Below, piece after piece: positions 25,338 to 34,558 of a stretch of DNA of 64,000 nucleotides. Origin of the DNA: Solibaculum mannosilyticum (lineage in GTDB: Bacteria > Bacillota > Clostridia > Oscillospirales > Acutalibacteraceae); the NCBI RefSeq assembly GCF_015140235.1, contig NZ_AP023321.1:186001-250000 (forward strand), read 5' to 3'. Each line of letters begins with the position of its first letter. The first letter of the stretch is position 1. The notes beneath the pieces are model-generated. The model was not told the DNA's origin. It saw only the letters and a program-made list of their open reading frames with translations, and did no database searches. The position numbers and the translations under genes were made by a program.

Positions 25338-26774
25338 AAGATTGGTCTGAGCAGGTCCGTCCACCACCGAACCATCGGCGGTGAACCGGGAGCCGTGGCA
25401 TGGACAATCCCAGGTTTGTTCGTCGGCATTCCAGGTGAGTTCGCATCCCATGTGGGCGCAGGTGGGCTTGACGGCGTGAAGATGCCCTTGGGGATCTTGG
25501 AACTCTCCAGCTTTGCCCATCACGCCGCGGGCCACTGTGGCGCCATCCCCGGGTTGAGGATGGGTTTTGCGCTGGGGAGGAGCCATCTTATCCACCGTGA
25601 GGCCTTTGATAACGTCCCCGGCGGATGACAAAAGCGTACTGGCCGACAGTCCAAGCTGAAATCTGCGGGGCGTAAAGATCTCCTCCCAAGGGTTCACATT
25701 TCCCTTTATCATATCCCCCAGCAGAAGGGCTGCCATCATGCTGCTGCTCATCCCCCATTTGCCGAAACCGGTGGCCACATACAGGTTGTCCAGCTTGGTG
25801 GAATAATGGCCGATATAGGGAATGTTATCCAGTGTCATGCAGTCCTGAGCCGACCACCGTGATACCACCTGGGCCTCAGGATAAAGGGAAAGAGCCGCCT
25901 GTTCCAGCGCCTCAAAGCGGTGGCCTTTTGGATCCCGGCCGCATTTGTGCCCTTCACCGCCCATCAGTACGAGATCACCCTGTTGGCGGAAGGAGTAACC
26001 TTTGGGACTGGCATCGATGTACATGCGTTGCACCGGTTTCGCGCCCTTGAGGGCCACCACATAGGATCTTTTTTGGTACATGCGTAAAAAATAATACCCC
26101 GGCGTATTGACAAAGGGATAATGGGTGCATACCACAATCTGATCGGCCCTGAGCTTGCCTTCCCCGGTGGAGACGGTATCCTTCTCAATGGACAGCGCTC
26201 GGGAATGCTCGTAGATGGTGAGATCTTTTGACGCCCACTTTAAAAATTTCAGCGGATGAAACTGTGCCTGTCCGGGCATCTCCAGTGCCCCCAGAGTGTG
26301 GAAGGGAAGATCGGGTGTGTCCACCATGGTATAGGGGATATCCAACTGTTTTGCCGCTTTTTCTTCCCGTCTGAGAAGCTGGAGGTCTTCCTCATGTACA
26401 GCGTAGCAGGCGGCCGATGTACTCTTAAAATCGCAGTCCACCTGATTCTCTTTGATCAGCTTTTGATATTGTTCCACTGCCGCCTGGTTTGCCTGGTAGT
26501 AGAGCTTTGCTTTATAAGCCCCCATGCCGCTGACAAGACGATCGTAGGGCAAGCGGTGCTGACACGTAATTTTAGCCGTGGTATGGCCGGTAGTGCCGCC
26601 GCCGATGCGGTCGGCCTCCAGCACAGCTACCTTAGCGCCGTCCTGCTGGAGCTTACGGGCGCATAAAATGCCGGCCAGACCTCCGCCGATGACCGCCACG
26701 TCCACCCGATGCTCCCCGCGCAGCGGCTCATACTGGGGCAGGGAAACATCGCTCATCCAAATAGATTCATGCAT
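25317..26774 (-). CDS. FAD-dependent oxidase fused to a Rieske 2Fe-2S domain
   Basis: The 485-residue protein starts with a DAO-type FAD domain: the dinucleotide motif VIGGGLAGILCARKL (about residues 29-43) and EADRIGGGTTGHTTAK. The last 70 or so residues are a Rieske domain with CAHMGC (C-x-H) and CPCHGS (C-x-x-H), giving all four cluster ligands. This is the COG0665-COG0723 fusion common in Bacillus (YhfW-like) and Clostridia. The substrate is unknown; an amine or amino acid is likely. The start follows AGGAGG by 7 bases. The gene is divergent from a small XRE regulator. Confidence 0.92.
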   Translation of the reverse strand: MHESIWMSDVSLPQYEPLRGEHRVDVAVIGGGLAGILCARKLQQDGAKVAVLEADRIGGGTTGHTTAKITCQHRLPYDRLVSGMGAYKAKLYYQANQAAVEQYQKLIKENQVDCDFKSTSAACYAVHEEDLQLLRREEKAAKQLDIPYTMVDTPDLPFHTLGALEMPGQAQFHPLKFLKWASKDLTIYEHSRALSIEKDTVSTGEGKLRADQIVVCTHYPFVNTPGYYFLRMYQKRSYVVALKGAKPVQRMYIDASPKGYSFRQQGDLVLMGGEGHKCGRDPKGHRFEALEQAALSLYPEAQVVSRWSAQDCMTLDNIPYIGHYSTKLDNLYVATGFGKWGMSSSMMAALLLGDMIKGNVNPWEEIFTPRRFQLGLSASTLLSSAGDVIKGLTVDKMAPPQRKTHPQPGDGATVARGVMGKAGEFQDPQGHLHAVKPTCAHMGCELTWNADEQTWDCPCHGSRFTADGSVVDGPAQTNLHPPAQM

Positions 26775-26953
26775 TGGGTTAGCCTCCTATTTTTTCAATG
26801 GATAAAAATAGGATTCCCGGCCCGGATGCGGAATACACCACAAGACACAGGGAATTTCAAAACCAGTTTGATTGTGATTTCAGGTTATCGAAAAGGATGC
26901 CTGGAAGTCAAACGGGAGTTTTCATACGGCCGGTAAAAAGGAGGGTCCGTTTT

Positions 26954-27199
26954 ATGTACACACAGCGTTTAAAAGAGCTGCGAAAACAACATCATCTTAG
27001 TCAAGAGGAATTGGCCAATATCTTGCACTGTTCCCAACGCGCCTATTCTCATTGGGAAAATGGGGTGCGGCATCTGCCCATCGACATGCTCATTGCGCTG
27101 GCGCAATATTATCATATCAGCACCGATTACATATTGGGACTTTCCGATGAGGGTTATATTTATCTCTATGGAGAGAATCAAGGGAACCGATACTTTTAG
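26954..27199 (+). CDS. Small XRE-family DNA-binding regulator
   Basis: An 81-residue protein, almost entirely a Cro/C1 helix-turn-helix: RLKELRKQHHLSQEELANIL, then AYSHWENG (recognition helix region) and STDYILGLSD at the domain end. Start is ATG 26954, 8 bases after AAGGAGGG. It is divergent from the oxidase-Rieske gene and lies upstream of the SNF2 helicase, which has its own promoter. It could regulate the oxidase gene, its own gene, or neither. A related protein is encoded at 44259. Confidence 0.9.
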   Translation: MYTQRLKELRKQHHLSQEELANILHCSQRAYSHWENGVRHLPIDMLIALAQYYHISTDYILGLSDEGYIYLYGENQGNRYF

Positions 27200-27237
27200 G
27201 CAAAAGGGAAAAATACATTCCAGTTGCGCGTCATCTC

Positions 27238-27266
27238 TTAACAAAAGGATAAAAACAGTGTAAAAT
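27238..27266 (+). promoter_or_regulatory. Promoter of the SNF2 helicase gene
   Basis: TTAACA (27238-27243), 17 bases, TAAAAT (27261-27266), about 33 bases before the start codon. Confidence 0.75.
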
Positions 27267-27298
27267 AGAGAGATAAACGTCAAAATTGGAGTGTCCCC

Positions 27299-30200
27299 AT
27301 GAGCAAACAGGTTTCACAATTTGAGGCATCAAAAACCGTATCTTCGGCAGTGCTGCCGCCTTTACGCATCGATAAGGCTTATGTATTGAGCCATGCCACC
27401 CACCGTCCCGCCTATTTCAAGGGATTGGTGTTGTTCCGCAGCGGCATGGTGCATGTGGATACCACCGCCGGCCGTCTGGGAGAGCTTTACTGCCGCATCG
27501 GAGACCACCCCACTGTGACAGTGCACTTCCATCCCGACGGCACGTTAGGGGAGGTATTCTGTCCCGCCTGTTACGGCCACGTCCAAAACGGATGGTGCGA
27601 ACACGGCGTGGCAGCCGTACTGGCGCTGCTTCCGCCGGAAGGGGAGGAACATACCTCCATCCGGGAGGAGGATGTGGGCCGGATGGTCAGCCGATACACC
27701 CATCTGGTGTCCGAGACCTATCCCCATTTGATGGGGCAGTCCTGCCACGGGGTGCATCTTTATCCCCGTCTTACGGTGGATCAGACAAGCGGTGGGACGA
27801 TGAGATTCTTCCTGGAGCTGAGCATCGGGAAAAATCGAAAATACGCGGTGCGCAGCGTCAAGGAATTCTGCGGGGCTTTTTCATCGGAACGCGCGGTAGC
27901 TTACGGCAAAGAGCTGGAATTTGTCCATGTCCCGGCCGCTTTTGTGTCCGAGGATCGGCCGCTCATCGGCTTTGTCCGCCAGACGGTGGAGGAATGGCAG
28001 GCCATCCTTCAGGCCATCTTGGCGGGAGGGGGCAGTCCCATCGGCCGCCGCCTGTTGATGACCCCTGTCCAGATGGCCGGCCTCATGCCGGTACTGGCGG
28101 GGAGAGAGGTTCCGGTGTCCCTTCCCGGACGGGGGGAAGATGTCCCTCTTCTCATTCAGGAGGGCGCTCAGGGTATGGATATCCAGATGAAATTTTCCCA
28201 GCCGGAAGGGGAGCGTCTCACCATGACCCTTTTCCCGCAGGGCAAACGGGAGGTCTACTGCCGTACCCCTTGCATCATGCTGTGGGGGGATCGCCTGGTG
28301 CACCTTTCGGACAAAGATGCCGCGCTTCTTCTGCCCGCGCTGGATCTGCTGGATGTCTGCGGAGGACAGGTATCCATTCCGGAGGAGTACCAGAACCGGG
28401 TGCTGTCCACCGCGTTGCCGGCTCTGGAACAGCGCGGCTGGGCTCAGGTGGACGGCACCATTCATCGGGTCCGCACTGCCTCCATGACGCCCCGCATCTG
28501 GCTGGATCGGCAAGGGTCTCAGGTATTGTGCAAGCTCCAGTTTGACTATGGTGTGGAGGATCCGTCGGCTCTGCCCCAGCGTGACCTTCCGCGGGAGGAG
28601 CATGTCATTGGGGTACTGGTGGAAAATGGTTTCCGATCGCTTCCGGAAAAGGATCATTATGTGCTGAATGGGGAGGAGAATCTTCTTCGTCTTGCGCGGG
28701 AAGGGGTGGGCCAGCTCCAGGAGGTGGCCGAGGTATACGTCACCGCCGCCTTTAAGAGCATTCGCCTGCGCCTGCCGGTAAAACCCCGGTTGACCATCAA
28801 GCGGGAGGGATCCCAACTGCTCATCGGCCTGGAGAACGATCACTACACCCGGGCCGAATTGTGGGAGCTGCTACAGGCTGTGGAGGAGAAAAAGCCATAT
28901 CATCGTCTGCCCGACGGTTCCTTTGCACCCATGGACAACGCCGCCGTCCAGCAGCTCAGCCAGGTGGCCGACGTGCTTCACATGCGCGAAGAGGACGTGT
29001 TACAAAATCGCATCCAGGTGCCGGCGTATTTGGAGGCGGGCTTGGAAAGCCTGCTGAGTCAGAATAAGGACATTGACGTCCAATTGGACGCCAAATTCAC
29101 GCAGGATATTCTGTCCTTATCCAACTACGAGCGCCAGCCTTTCACACCGCCCGATTGGATGACCGTGCAGCTGTGGGATTATCAGACAAGCGGCGTCAAG
29201 TGGATGAAGGCGTTGGAACGGTACGGCATGGGCGGTATTTTAGCCGATGAGATGGGTCTGGGCAAGACCTTGCAGGCCACTACCCTCATCGCATCGGGAA
29301 AGGGGAAGGGACGGACGCTTATTGTGTGTCCCACCTCCCTGGTATACAATTGGAAAAGCGAGGTGCGCCGGTTTGCCCCCGAACTCTCGGTATGCGTGGT
29401 GTCGGGAAACGCCGAGCAACGGGCTCCCATGATCAAGGAGGCCAAGGAGGACGTGATGATCACCTCCTATGACCTTCTCCGGCGGGATATCAGCCTTTAC
29501 CGCAACATCCATTTCCACTATTGCTTTATCGACGAGGCCCAGTATATCAAAAATCATCAGACGCAGAACGCCATCTCGGTCAAGCAGGTCAGCGCCGATA
29601 TCCGCTATGCCCTAACCGGTACGCCGGTGGAAAATACGCCGGGGGATCTGTGGAGCATTTTCGACTTTATTATGCCGGGGTATCTGGGACCTTATGACCG
29701 GTTTAAACACAAGTTGGAGACGCCCATCCTAAGCGGGGACGAGGATGCAGCCGACTGTCTGCGCCGTTTGACCAGTCCCTTTATTCTGCGCCGGATGAAA
29801 AAGGACGTGCTGGATCAGCTGCCGCCTAAGCTGGAGACGGCCATGGCCTGCGGTATGACAACCGAACAGCGCAAATTATACGCCGCCTATCTGGCCAAGG
29901 CCCGCAACCAATTTGAGACGGAAATGGGAGACGGCGGGGAGAAAAACCGGATCCGCATGCTGGCGTTGCTGACGCGTCTGCGGCAGCTGTGCGCCCATCC
30001 GGGCCTGTTTGTGGATCATTACCGCGGGGGGAGCGGCAAGCTGGATCTGCTTTTGGAACTCATCCAGGACGGCATGCTGGAAGGGCACCGCATCCTTATT
30101 TTCTCCCAATTTGCCCAAATGCTTCACCTCATCTCCGATACCCTTCAGGATATGGGGATCAGCCACTTCCTGTTGGAGGGCAATACCCCCTCCCAGGAAC

Positions 30201-30538
30201 GGGTCAAGATGGTGGAAAGCTTCAACAAAGGGGAAGCATCTGTGTTTCTTTTGTCCCTGAAAGCGGGAGGGACAGGGCTTAATCTCACCGGGGCCGATAC
30301 CGTCATTCACTTTGACCCCTGGTGGAATCCGGCGGTGGAGAACCAGGCCACCGACCGGGCCCATCGCATCGGACAGAAAAAGGTGGTGCATGTCATCCGC
30401 CTGTACGCCGAGAATTCGGTGGAGGAACGCATCCTGGATCTACAGAACCGGAAACGCGCCTTGATCGATCAGCTTATTTCGTCCGGGGACGGGGCAGGCG
30501 GTCTGGACTTGGAGGATCTGCGTCATCTTTTCTCCTAA
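27299..30538 (+). CDS. SNF2-family helicase with SWIM zinc finger
   Basis: The 1079 residues include an N-terminal SWIM-like finger CPAC...CEH (about 88-104), a long SNF2-associated region, and a Swi2/Snf2 ATPase core. The core shows DEMGLGKT (about 652-659), DEAQ near 744, LTGTPVEN near 772, ILIFSQF near 931, GGTGLNL near 990 and DRAHRIGQ near 1018. Such bacterial proteins translocate on duplex DNA and displace bound proteins, in the RapA-like branch; the exact role is unknown. GGAGTG precedes the ATG. No restriction or defence partner is adjacent, so this is probably a housekeeping copy. Confidence 0.93.
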   Translation: MSKQVSQFEASKTVSSAVLPPLRIDKAYVLSHATHRPAYFKGLVLFRSGMVHVDTTAGRLGELYCRIGDHPTVTVHFHPDGTLGEVFCPACYGHVQNGWCEHGVAAVLALLPPEGEEHTSIREEDVGRMVSRYTHLVSETYPHLMGQSCHGVHLYPRLTVDQTSGGTMRFFLELSIGKNRKYAVRSVKEFCGAFSSERAVAYGKELEFVHVPAAFVSEDRPLIGFVRQTVEEWQAILQAILAGGGSPIGRRLLMTPVQMAGLMPVLAGREVPVSLPGRGEDVPLLIQEGAQGMDIQMKFSQPEGERLTMTLFPQGKREVYCRTPCIMLWGDRLVHLSDKDAALLLPALDLLDVCGGQVSIPEEYQNRVLSTALPALEQRGWAQVDGTIHRVRTASMTPRIWLDRQGSQVLCKLQFDYGVEDPSALPQRDLPREEHVIGVLVENGFRSLPEKDHYVLNGEENLLRLAREGVGQLQEVAEVYVTAAFKSIRLRLPVKPRLTIKREGSQLLIGLENDHYTRAELWELLQAVEEKKPYHRLPDGSFAPMDNAAVQQLSQVADVLHMREEDVLQNRIQVPAYLEAGLESLLSQNKDIDVQLDAKFTQDILSLSNYERQPFTPPDWMTVQLWDYQTSGVKWMKALERYGMGGILADEMGLGKTLQATTLIASGKGKGRTLIVCPTSLVYNWKSEVRRFAPELSVCVVSGNAEQRAPMIKEAKEDVMITSYDLLRRDISLYRNIHFHYCFIDEAQYIKNHQTQNAISVKQVSADIRYALTGTPVENTPGDLWSIFDFIMPGYLGPYDRFKHKLETPILSGDEDAADCLRRLTSPFILRRMKKDVLDQLPPKLETAMACGMTTEQRKLYAAYLAKARNQFETEMGDGGEKNRIRMLALLTRLRQLCAHPGLFVDHYRGGSGKLDLLLELIQDGMLEGHRILIFSQFAQMLHLISDTLQDMGISHFLLEGNTPSQERVKMVESFNKGEASVFLLSLKAGGTGLNLTGADTVIHFDPWWNPAVENQATDRAHRIGQKKVVHVIRLYAENSVEERILDLQNRKRALIDQLISSGDGAGGLDLEDLRHLFS

Positions 30539-30582
30539 AGAACAAAAAACAATCTTTTTCTCGTGATTTTTGTATTTTTTCC

Positions 30583-30611
30583 TTGACAAATGCGGTAACA
30601 CGCATTATAAT
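30583..30611 (+). promoter_or_regulatory. tRNA-Gly promoter
   Basis: TTGACA (30583-30588), exactly 17 bases, TATAAT (30606-30611). This is a full consensus promoter, as expected for stable RNA. Confidence 0.95.
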
Positions 30612-30640
30612 AGTTCATGCTGACTTGAGTCAGTGTGAAT

Positions 30641-30716
30641 GCGGATTTAGCTCATCTGGTAGAGCGCCACCTTGCCAAGGTGGAGGTAGCGAGTTCGAGC
30701 CTCGTAATCCGCTCCA
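30641..30716 (+). tRNA. tRNA-Gly (GCC)
   Basis: The acceptor arms GCGGATT and AATCCGC pair over 7 bp and CCA is encoded. The anticodon loop CTTGCCAAG gives GCC, reading GGC/GGU. The D-loop TGGTAGAG and T-loop GTTCGAGC are canonical. The gene has its own promoter and terminator and stands alone. Confidence 0.97.
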
Positions 30717-30721
30717 AAGAA

Positions 30722-30751
30722 AAGGATGTATCTTCGGATACATCCTTTTTA
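30722..30751 (+). terminator. tRNA-Gly terminator
   Basis: GGATGTATC and GATACATCC pair around a TTCG loop and are followed by TTTTT. Confidence 0.93.
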
Positions 30752-30757
30752 TTTTAT

Positions 30758-30806
30758 CAAAAAAAATCCCCCCTGGAAGATGTTGTGGCTTCTTCCAGGG
30801 GGGATT
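30758..30806 (-). terminator. Terminator of the ProXp-like gene
   Basis: On the minus strand AATCCCCCCTGGAAGA pairs with TCTTCCAGGGGGGATT and is followed by a T-run. Confidence 0.9.
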
Positions 30807-30810
30807 GGTA

Positions 30811-31302
30811 CTATGGTTCAATATCCAGCATATGGATGGGATTGCCGTGTTGTTTTACTAGATTCAGGAGGTCTTCAAAGGAGATCCAGAGAGTGGCGGT
30901 ATTTTCGTTGGGATGAACACCCAATCGAGATTTTCTTATAAGCTCCCGGTCAAATACCACTTCCACACAGCACTCCGCATCGTTGAGGATGCCCAAGGGG
31001 GTGACGGAACCTTTTGTCAAGCCCAGATATGTTTGCAGCCGTTGCTCCGAAGCAAAGCTCAGTTTGGTACAGCCCAGCTGCTCCTGGATCTGCTTTAGAT
31101 CGGCCCGTTTATCCTTTAAAAGCGTTACGAGAAAATGCCGTTTTCCTTTGGCGTCACGCAGGAAGAGGTTCTTGCAAACCTCTCCTTGATCGGTAATGTG
31201 GAGCTTCTCCATGTCCTCGATGGTGTATACCGCCGGATGGTCCATGACGTCAAAAGGGATGCCTTTTCCCTCCAGGTACTGGATAACTTCCTCTTTGTTC
31301 AT
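30811..31302 (-). CDS. ProXp-ala/YbaK-like aminoacyl-tRNA deacylase
   Basis: This 163-residue protein is the free-standing form of the prolyl-tRNA synthetase editing domain. It has VCKNLFLRDAKGKRHFLV (about residues 42-59), with the conserved Lys, the GLTKGSVTPLGI loop and a C-terminal HPNENTATLWIS. Such enzymes (PrdX/ProXp-ala) hydrolyse Ala-tRNA-Pro in trans, in the cytosol. It lies 45 bases downstream of the acyl-CoA ligase gene on the same strand and could share its transcript. Confidence 0.9.
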   Translation of the reverse strand: MNKEEVIQYLEGKGIPFDVMDHPAVYTIEDMEKLHITDQGEVCKNLFLRDAKGKRHFLVTLLKDKRADLKQIQEQLGCTKLSFASEQRLQTYLGLTKGSVTPLGILNDAECCVEVVFDRELIRKSRLGVHPNENTATLWISFEDLLNLVKQHGNPIHMLDIEP

Positions 31303-31347
31303 AGTTACACGTCCTTTCCCGCATTTGCAGACGATGTTCTTTTCCGT

Positions 31348-32994
31348 TTATTGCAGCGCCTTATAATCCACTTTTCCCAGTTTGGTATGAGGGAGCTCCG
31401 ATAAAAATTCCACTTGGGCCGGCACACTCCATAGGTTCAGATGTTCCCGGGAGAACCCGGTAATATCCTCGGCCCATTTCTGCCGCTCCTGATCGTTTTG
31501 AGGCTCCCGGCGCGGCACCACATAGGCCTTGACACGGGTGCCTTTTGGAGTATCCATGCCCACTACACAGCAGTCCTCCACCAGGGAGCTGCACCTTAAC
31601 TTTTCTTCAATGGCCGACGGATAGACCAGATATCCAGAGACCTTCAGCACCCGTTTGAGACGTTGACGGAAATAGATCCCGCCTTCGCCTTGGCATCCCA
31701 CATCGCCGGTGTGCAGCCAGATGCGTCCGTCTTCGTGGCGTTTGAGGACTTTCCTTGTTTCCTCCGGATCCTCCCAGTACCCCTGCATCAGAGTGGGGCC
31801 GGTGACGCAAATCTCGCCGTCCCCCTCCGGCAGGGCTTCCGTGGTGCCCATACGGACCACCTTCATCTCGTTGCCCTCCATGGGGACGCCGATGCATCCG
31901 GTGTGATAGGACAGATAGGGATCGGTAAAACAGCAGGCGGTAACGCATTCAGTCAAGCCGTACCCGGTGAGAAACCGGCAGGAGCTGCCGCCTTGGGACA
32001 GGAGCTTGTCCATTTTTTGCCGCAGGTCGTCGGATACCACATCCCCGCCGCTGCCGATGAAGCGGACAAAAGACAAATCCTTGCCGTCAAGGAGGCCGCA
32101 TTTGAGCAGCCGTTCAAAGAAGGATGGGACGCTGAACAAAAAGGTCAGCCGTTGCTTTGTGATGATGCGGCAGCACTCCTTGGCGTCGAACCGGGGGATC
32201 AGAGCCAAACGGATACCGGCCGCCATAGCGGTGTGCATACAGAAGGCAAATCCGAAGCCGTGGAATACCGGCAATGCGCCCAGCATGCCGTCGGACCGTC
32301 TGGCTTCCCCGAGCACCGGGAAGAGCTGGAAGGAGAGGGCGTTGATGGCGGCGTTGGACAGCATCACCCCTTTGGGGAGGCCGGTGGTACCGCCGGTGTA
32401 CATAACGGCGGCGGTGGCTTCCGAATCAGACGCGGCATCCGGCAGAGAATGGGACGAGCTCCATATCTCGCCCTGTTTCAGGAACTGGTTCCAGGTGAGA
32501 CTTTGGGATACATGAGCCGTCCCCACCTTTTGCCGGACGCTGTGAGTATACACCTTGCCGCGGATCCATCCCACAGGTGTCTTTTCAAAGAAGTCGCAGG
32601 TCTTGCAGCGGATCAATGTGATGTCCAAGCCGTCAAAGGCTTTTTCCGAAAGATCAAAGCAAAAGGCTACGCTAGACCGCACCAATTCTACCCCATGGCG
32701 CACCTCATCGGAAGTCGACAAAGGGTGCAGCATATTGCACACCGCGCCGATGCGGTTGACAGCGTAAATCGCCGCCACCGTTTGAGGAAGGTTAGGCATA
32801 CAGATCGTGACTCGATCGCCTGGCTTTACCCCCAGAGCCAAGAGGCCGGCGGCACATTGGTCCACCAATTCATCCAATTGACGGTAGGACAAGGTAGTGC
32901 CGTAAAAGAGCAGAGCCGTCCCCTGAGGATTTTTCAGAGCGGAAGCGTGCATTTGCTCGTAAAGAGTGGAATAACGACGAATGTTTATCTTCAT
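31348..32994 (-). CDS. AMP-forming acyl-CoA synthetase/ligase
   Basis: The 548 residues form an ANL-superfamily adenylating enzyme that activates a carboxylate as acyl-AMP and then as thioester. The P-loop-like motif is YTGGTTGLPKGV (about 196-207), TGYGLTE marks the core at about 340, HTGDVG is the Asp motif near 425, and the catalytic Lys is expected in LPHTKLGKVDY at the C-terminus. The substrate is probably a medium or long fatty acid or an aromatic acid; it cannot be fixed. The ribosome site AGAAAG is weak. It is followed by the deacylase gene. Confidence 0.9.
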   Translation of the reverse strand: MKINIRRYSTLYEQMHASALKNPQGTALLFYGTTLSYRQLDELVDQCAAGLLALGVKPGDRVTICMPNLPQTVAAIYAVNRIGAVCNMLHPLSTSDEVRHGVELVRSSVAFCFDLSEKAFDGLDITLIRCKTCDFFEKTPVGWIRGKVYTHSVRQKVGTAHVSQSLTWNQFLKQGEIWSSSHSLPDAASDSEATAAVMYTGGTTGLPKGVMLSNAAINALSFQLFPVLGEARRSDGMLGALPVFHGFGFAFCMHTAMAAGIRLALIPRFDAKECCRIITKQRLTFLFSVPSFFERLLKCGLLDGKDLSFVRFIGSGGDVVSDDLRQKMDKLLSQGGSSCRFLTGYGLTECVTACCFTDPYLSYHTGCIGVPMEGNEMKVVRMGTTEALPEGDGEICVTGPTLMQGYWEDPEETRKVLKRHEDGRIWLHTGDVGCQGEGGIYFRQRLKRVLKVSGYLVYPSAIEEKLRCSSLVEDCCVVGMDTPKGTRVKAYVVPRREPQNDQERQKWAEDITGFSREHLNLWSVPAQVEFLSELPHTKLGKVDYKALQ

Positions 32995-33110
32995 GAAAAG
33001 TACTTCTTTCTCATAGATATTAGCGGGTGGGATCCGAAAGCTTTTCCCACAAAGGGAAAATATTTCACATTACATAGGGAATCGCCGCCGTCATAGGTAA
33101 GGTTATCCGC

Positions 33111-33139
33111 TTGTTTTATGGCTTTAACGGGTGTATAAT
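33111..33139 (+). promoter_or_regulatory. Promoter of the PHP phosphoesterase gene
   Basis: TTGTTT (33111-33116), 17 bases, TATAAT (33134-33139). Confidence 0.8.
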
Positions 33140-33222
33140 AAAGGACAAGCTCATCATTGTCAATTTTTTACTTTTTTAGACGGCTTCCCTGTCGTTTTAT
33201 CCATCGCAAAAGGAGAGTATCC

Positions 33223-34053
33223 ATGCAAGTAGGAGATCTGCATTGTCACACCCGATTGTCCGACGGTTCCCTTCCTCCAGAGGATCTGGTCCGGTTGGGC
33301 CAAAGACTAAAGCTCGACGTTATTGCCATCACCGATCACGATACGCTGGCAGGATGCCGGCAGGCGAAAGACCTGGAAAAGGGGCGACAAATCCGTGTGA
33401 TCCCGGGAGCGGAATTCTCCTGCGTGGATGAAAAACGGGGGAGAAAAGTGCATCTGTTGTGCTACGGCCCGAAGAAGCTCCAGGTGCTGGAGCCCATCTG
33501 CCAAGAGATCGGACGCCGCCGCCGGGAGGCGGTGCATCAAATGATTGAAAAGGTGGCCGCGCACTATCCCATCACCCAGGAGATGGTGGAACGATATGCC
33601 AAAGACAGCACCTGTGTCTACAAGACCCACATCATGGAGGCCCTGATGGATCTGGGCTACGATGTGGAGGCTTACGGGGTTCTATTCCGCCAGCTTTTCC
33701 ATCAAAAGACAGGGGCCTATCTGGTAACACCCCGGTTCCCCAGCGCCTTTGAGATGCTGTCCCTCATCCATGAAGCGGGCGGGACAGCGGTGCTGGCCCA
33801 TCCGGAAATTTACGACAGCCTGGAAGTGCTGGAAGAACTCATTGAGGAGGGCCTGGACGGCGTAGAAGTATGGCATCCGCGCAACAGCCCTGCCACACGG
33901 CAGCATCTTCTGGAGCGGGCAAAGGAACATCGCCTTCTCACCACCGGCGGATCGGACTTCCACGGCCGGTTCCGGGGCGAAGCCGTTCCGTTGGGGACGT
34001 GTACCACCCCCGAACAGTCCCTCAGGCAGCTGTTGGACCGGGTGGAACGATAG
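33223..34053 (+). CDS. PHP-domain phosphoesterase (TrpH/YciV type)
   Basis: The 276-residue protein has the PHP metal motifs HCHTRLSDG at the N-terminus, ITDHDT near residue 40, a conserved Glu in IPGAEFS, AHPE near 190, and GGSDFHG near 245. The family includes RNase AM (YciV), a 5'-3' exonuclease on short RNAs, and 3',5'-nucleotide phosphatases. Start is ATG 33223, after AAAGGAGAG; upstream in-frame codons from 33157 lack a ribosome site. It is a single-gene unit. Confidence 0.9.
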   Translation: MQVGDLHCHTRLSDGSLPPEDLVRLGQRLKLDVIAITDHDTLAGCRQAKDLEKGRQIRVIPGAEFSCVDEKRGRKVHLLCYGPKKLQVLEPICQEIGRRRREAVHQMIEKVAAHYPITQEMVERYAKDSTCVYKTHIMEALMDLGYDVEAYGVLFRQLFHQKTGAYLVTPRFPSAFEMLSLIHEAGGTAVLAHPEIYDSLEVLEELIEEGLDGVEVWHPRNSPATRQHLLERAKEHRLLTTGGSDFHGRFRGEAVPLGTCTTPEQSLRQLLDRVER

Positions 34054-34239
34054 GGTTAACATCCGCAGGGAAAAACGCAGTCTATATTTTATTATACTGG
34101 TTAAAACTGAAAAAATCAATGCGGCGCAAACCGGAGTGATCCGACGGCTTTTTGTATGACAAGAGAATACCATTCCATCAGTCCCACGGACAATTGGAAT
34201 GATTTTTGTATAAAGGACCTTTGGAAAGGGGAAGTTAAA

Positions 34240-34518
34240 ATGGAGTATTTGTATCGACCCAGAGGGGTTTGTTCCCGCAGCATCCGTTTGGAGCTGGATG
34301 GGGATGTTATCCGCAGCGTCCAATTTGAAGGGGGATGCCACGGCAATCTCCAGGGCATCGCCAAGCTGGTGGAGGGCATGACGGTGGATCAAGTGGAGGC
34401 AAGACTCAGCGGCATCAAATGCGGTATGCGCAAGACCTCCTGTCCGGACCAGCTGGCCCAGGCCGTGCGCAAGGCGGCCGAGCAGGCCGGGAAATCCCAG
34501 GAGGATCAAGCGGGGTAA
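34240..34518 (+). CDS. TSCPD-domain protein (TIGR03905 type)
   Basis: This 92-residue protein is one TSCPD domain, named after the motif seen here as KTSCPDQLA (about residues 69-77). Conserved Cys are also at CSRS and GGCHGN, so it may bind metal or form disulfides. The same domain occurs at the C-terminus of some ribonucleotide reductases; the free form has no assigned function. Start is ATG 34240, after AAAGGGGAAG. It precedes an unknown gene and a peroxiredoxin gene on the same strand. Confidence 0.88.
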   Translation: MEYLYRPRGVCSRSIRLELDGDVIRSVQFEGGCHGNLQGIAKLVEGMTVDQVEARLSGIKCGMRKTSCPDQLAQAVRKAAEQAGKSQEDQAG

Positions 34519-34558
34519 GGGAGCTCAAATTGTTTTGCTTTGAAAGGTGTGACATCAC

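Noticed and set aside
27299-30538. A SNF2-based phage defence system such as DISARM
   Set aside because: No methylase, DUF1998 or PLD partner adjoins it; the SWIM-SNF2 architecture is the common chromosomal type in Firmicutes.
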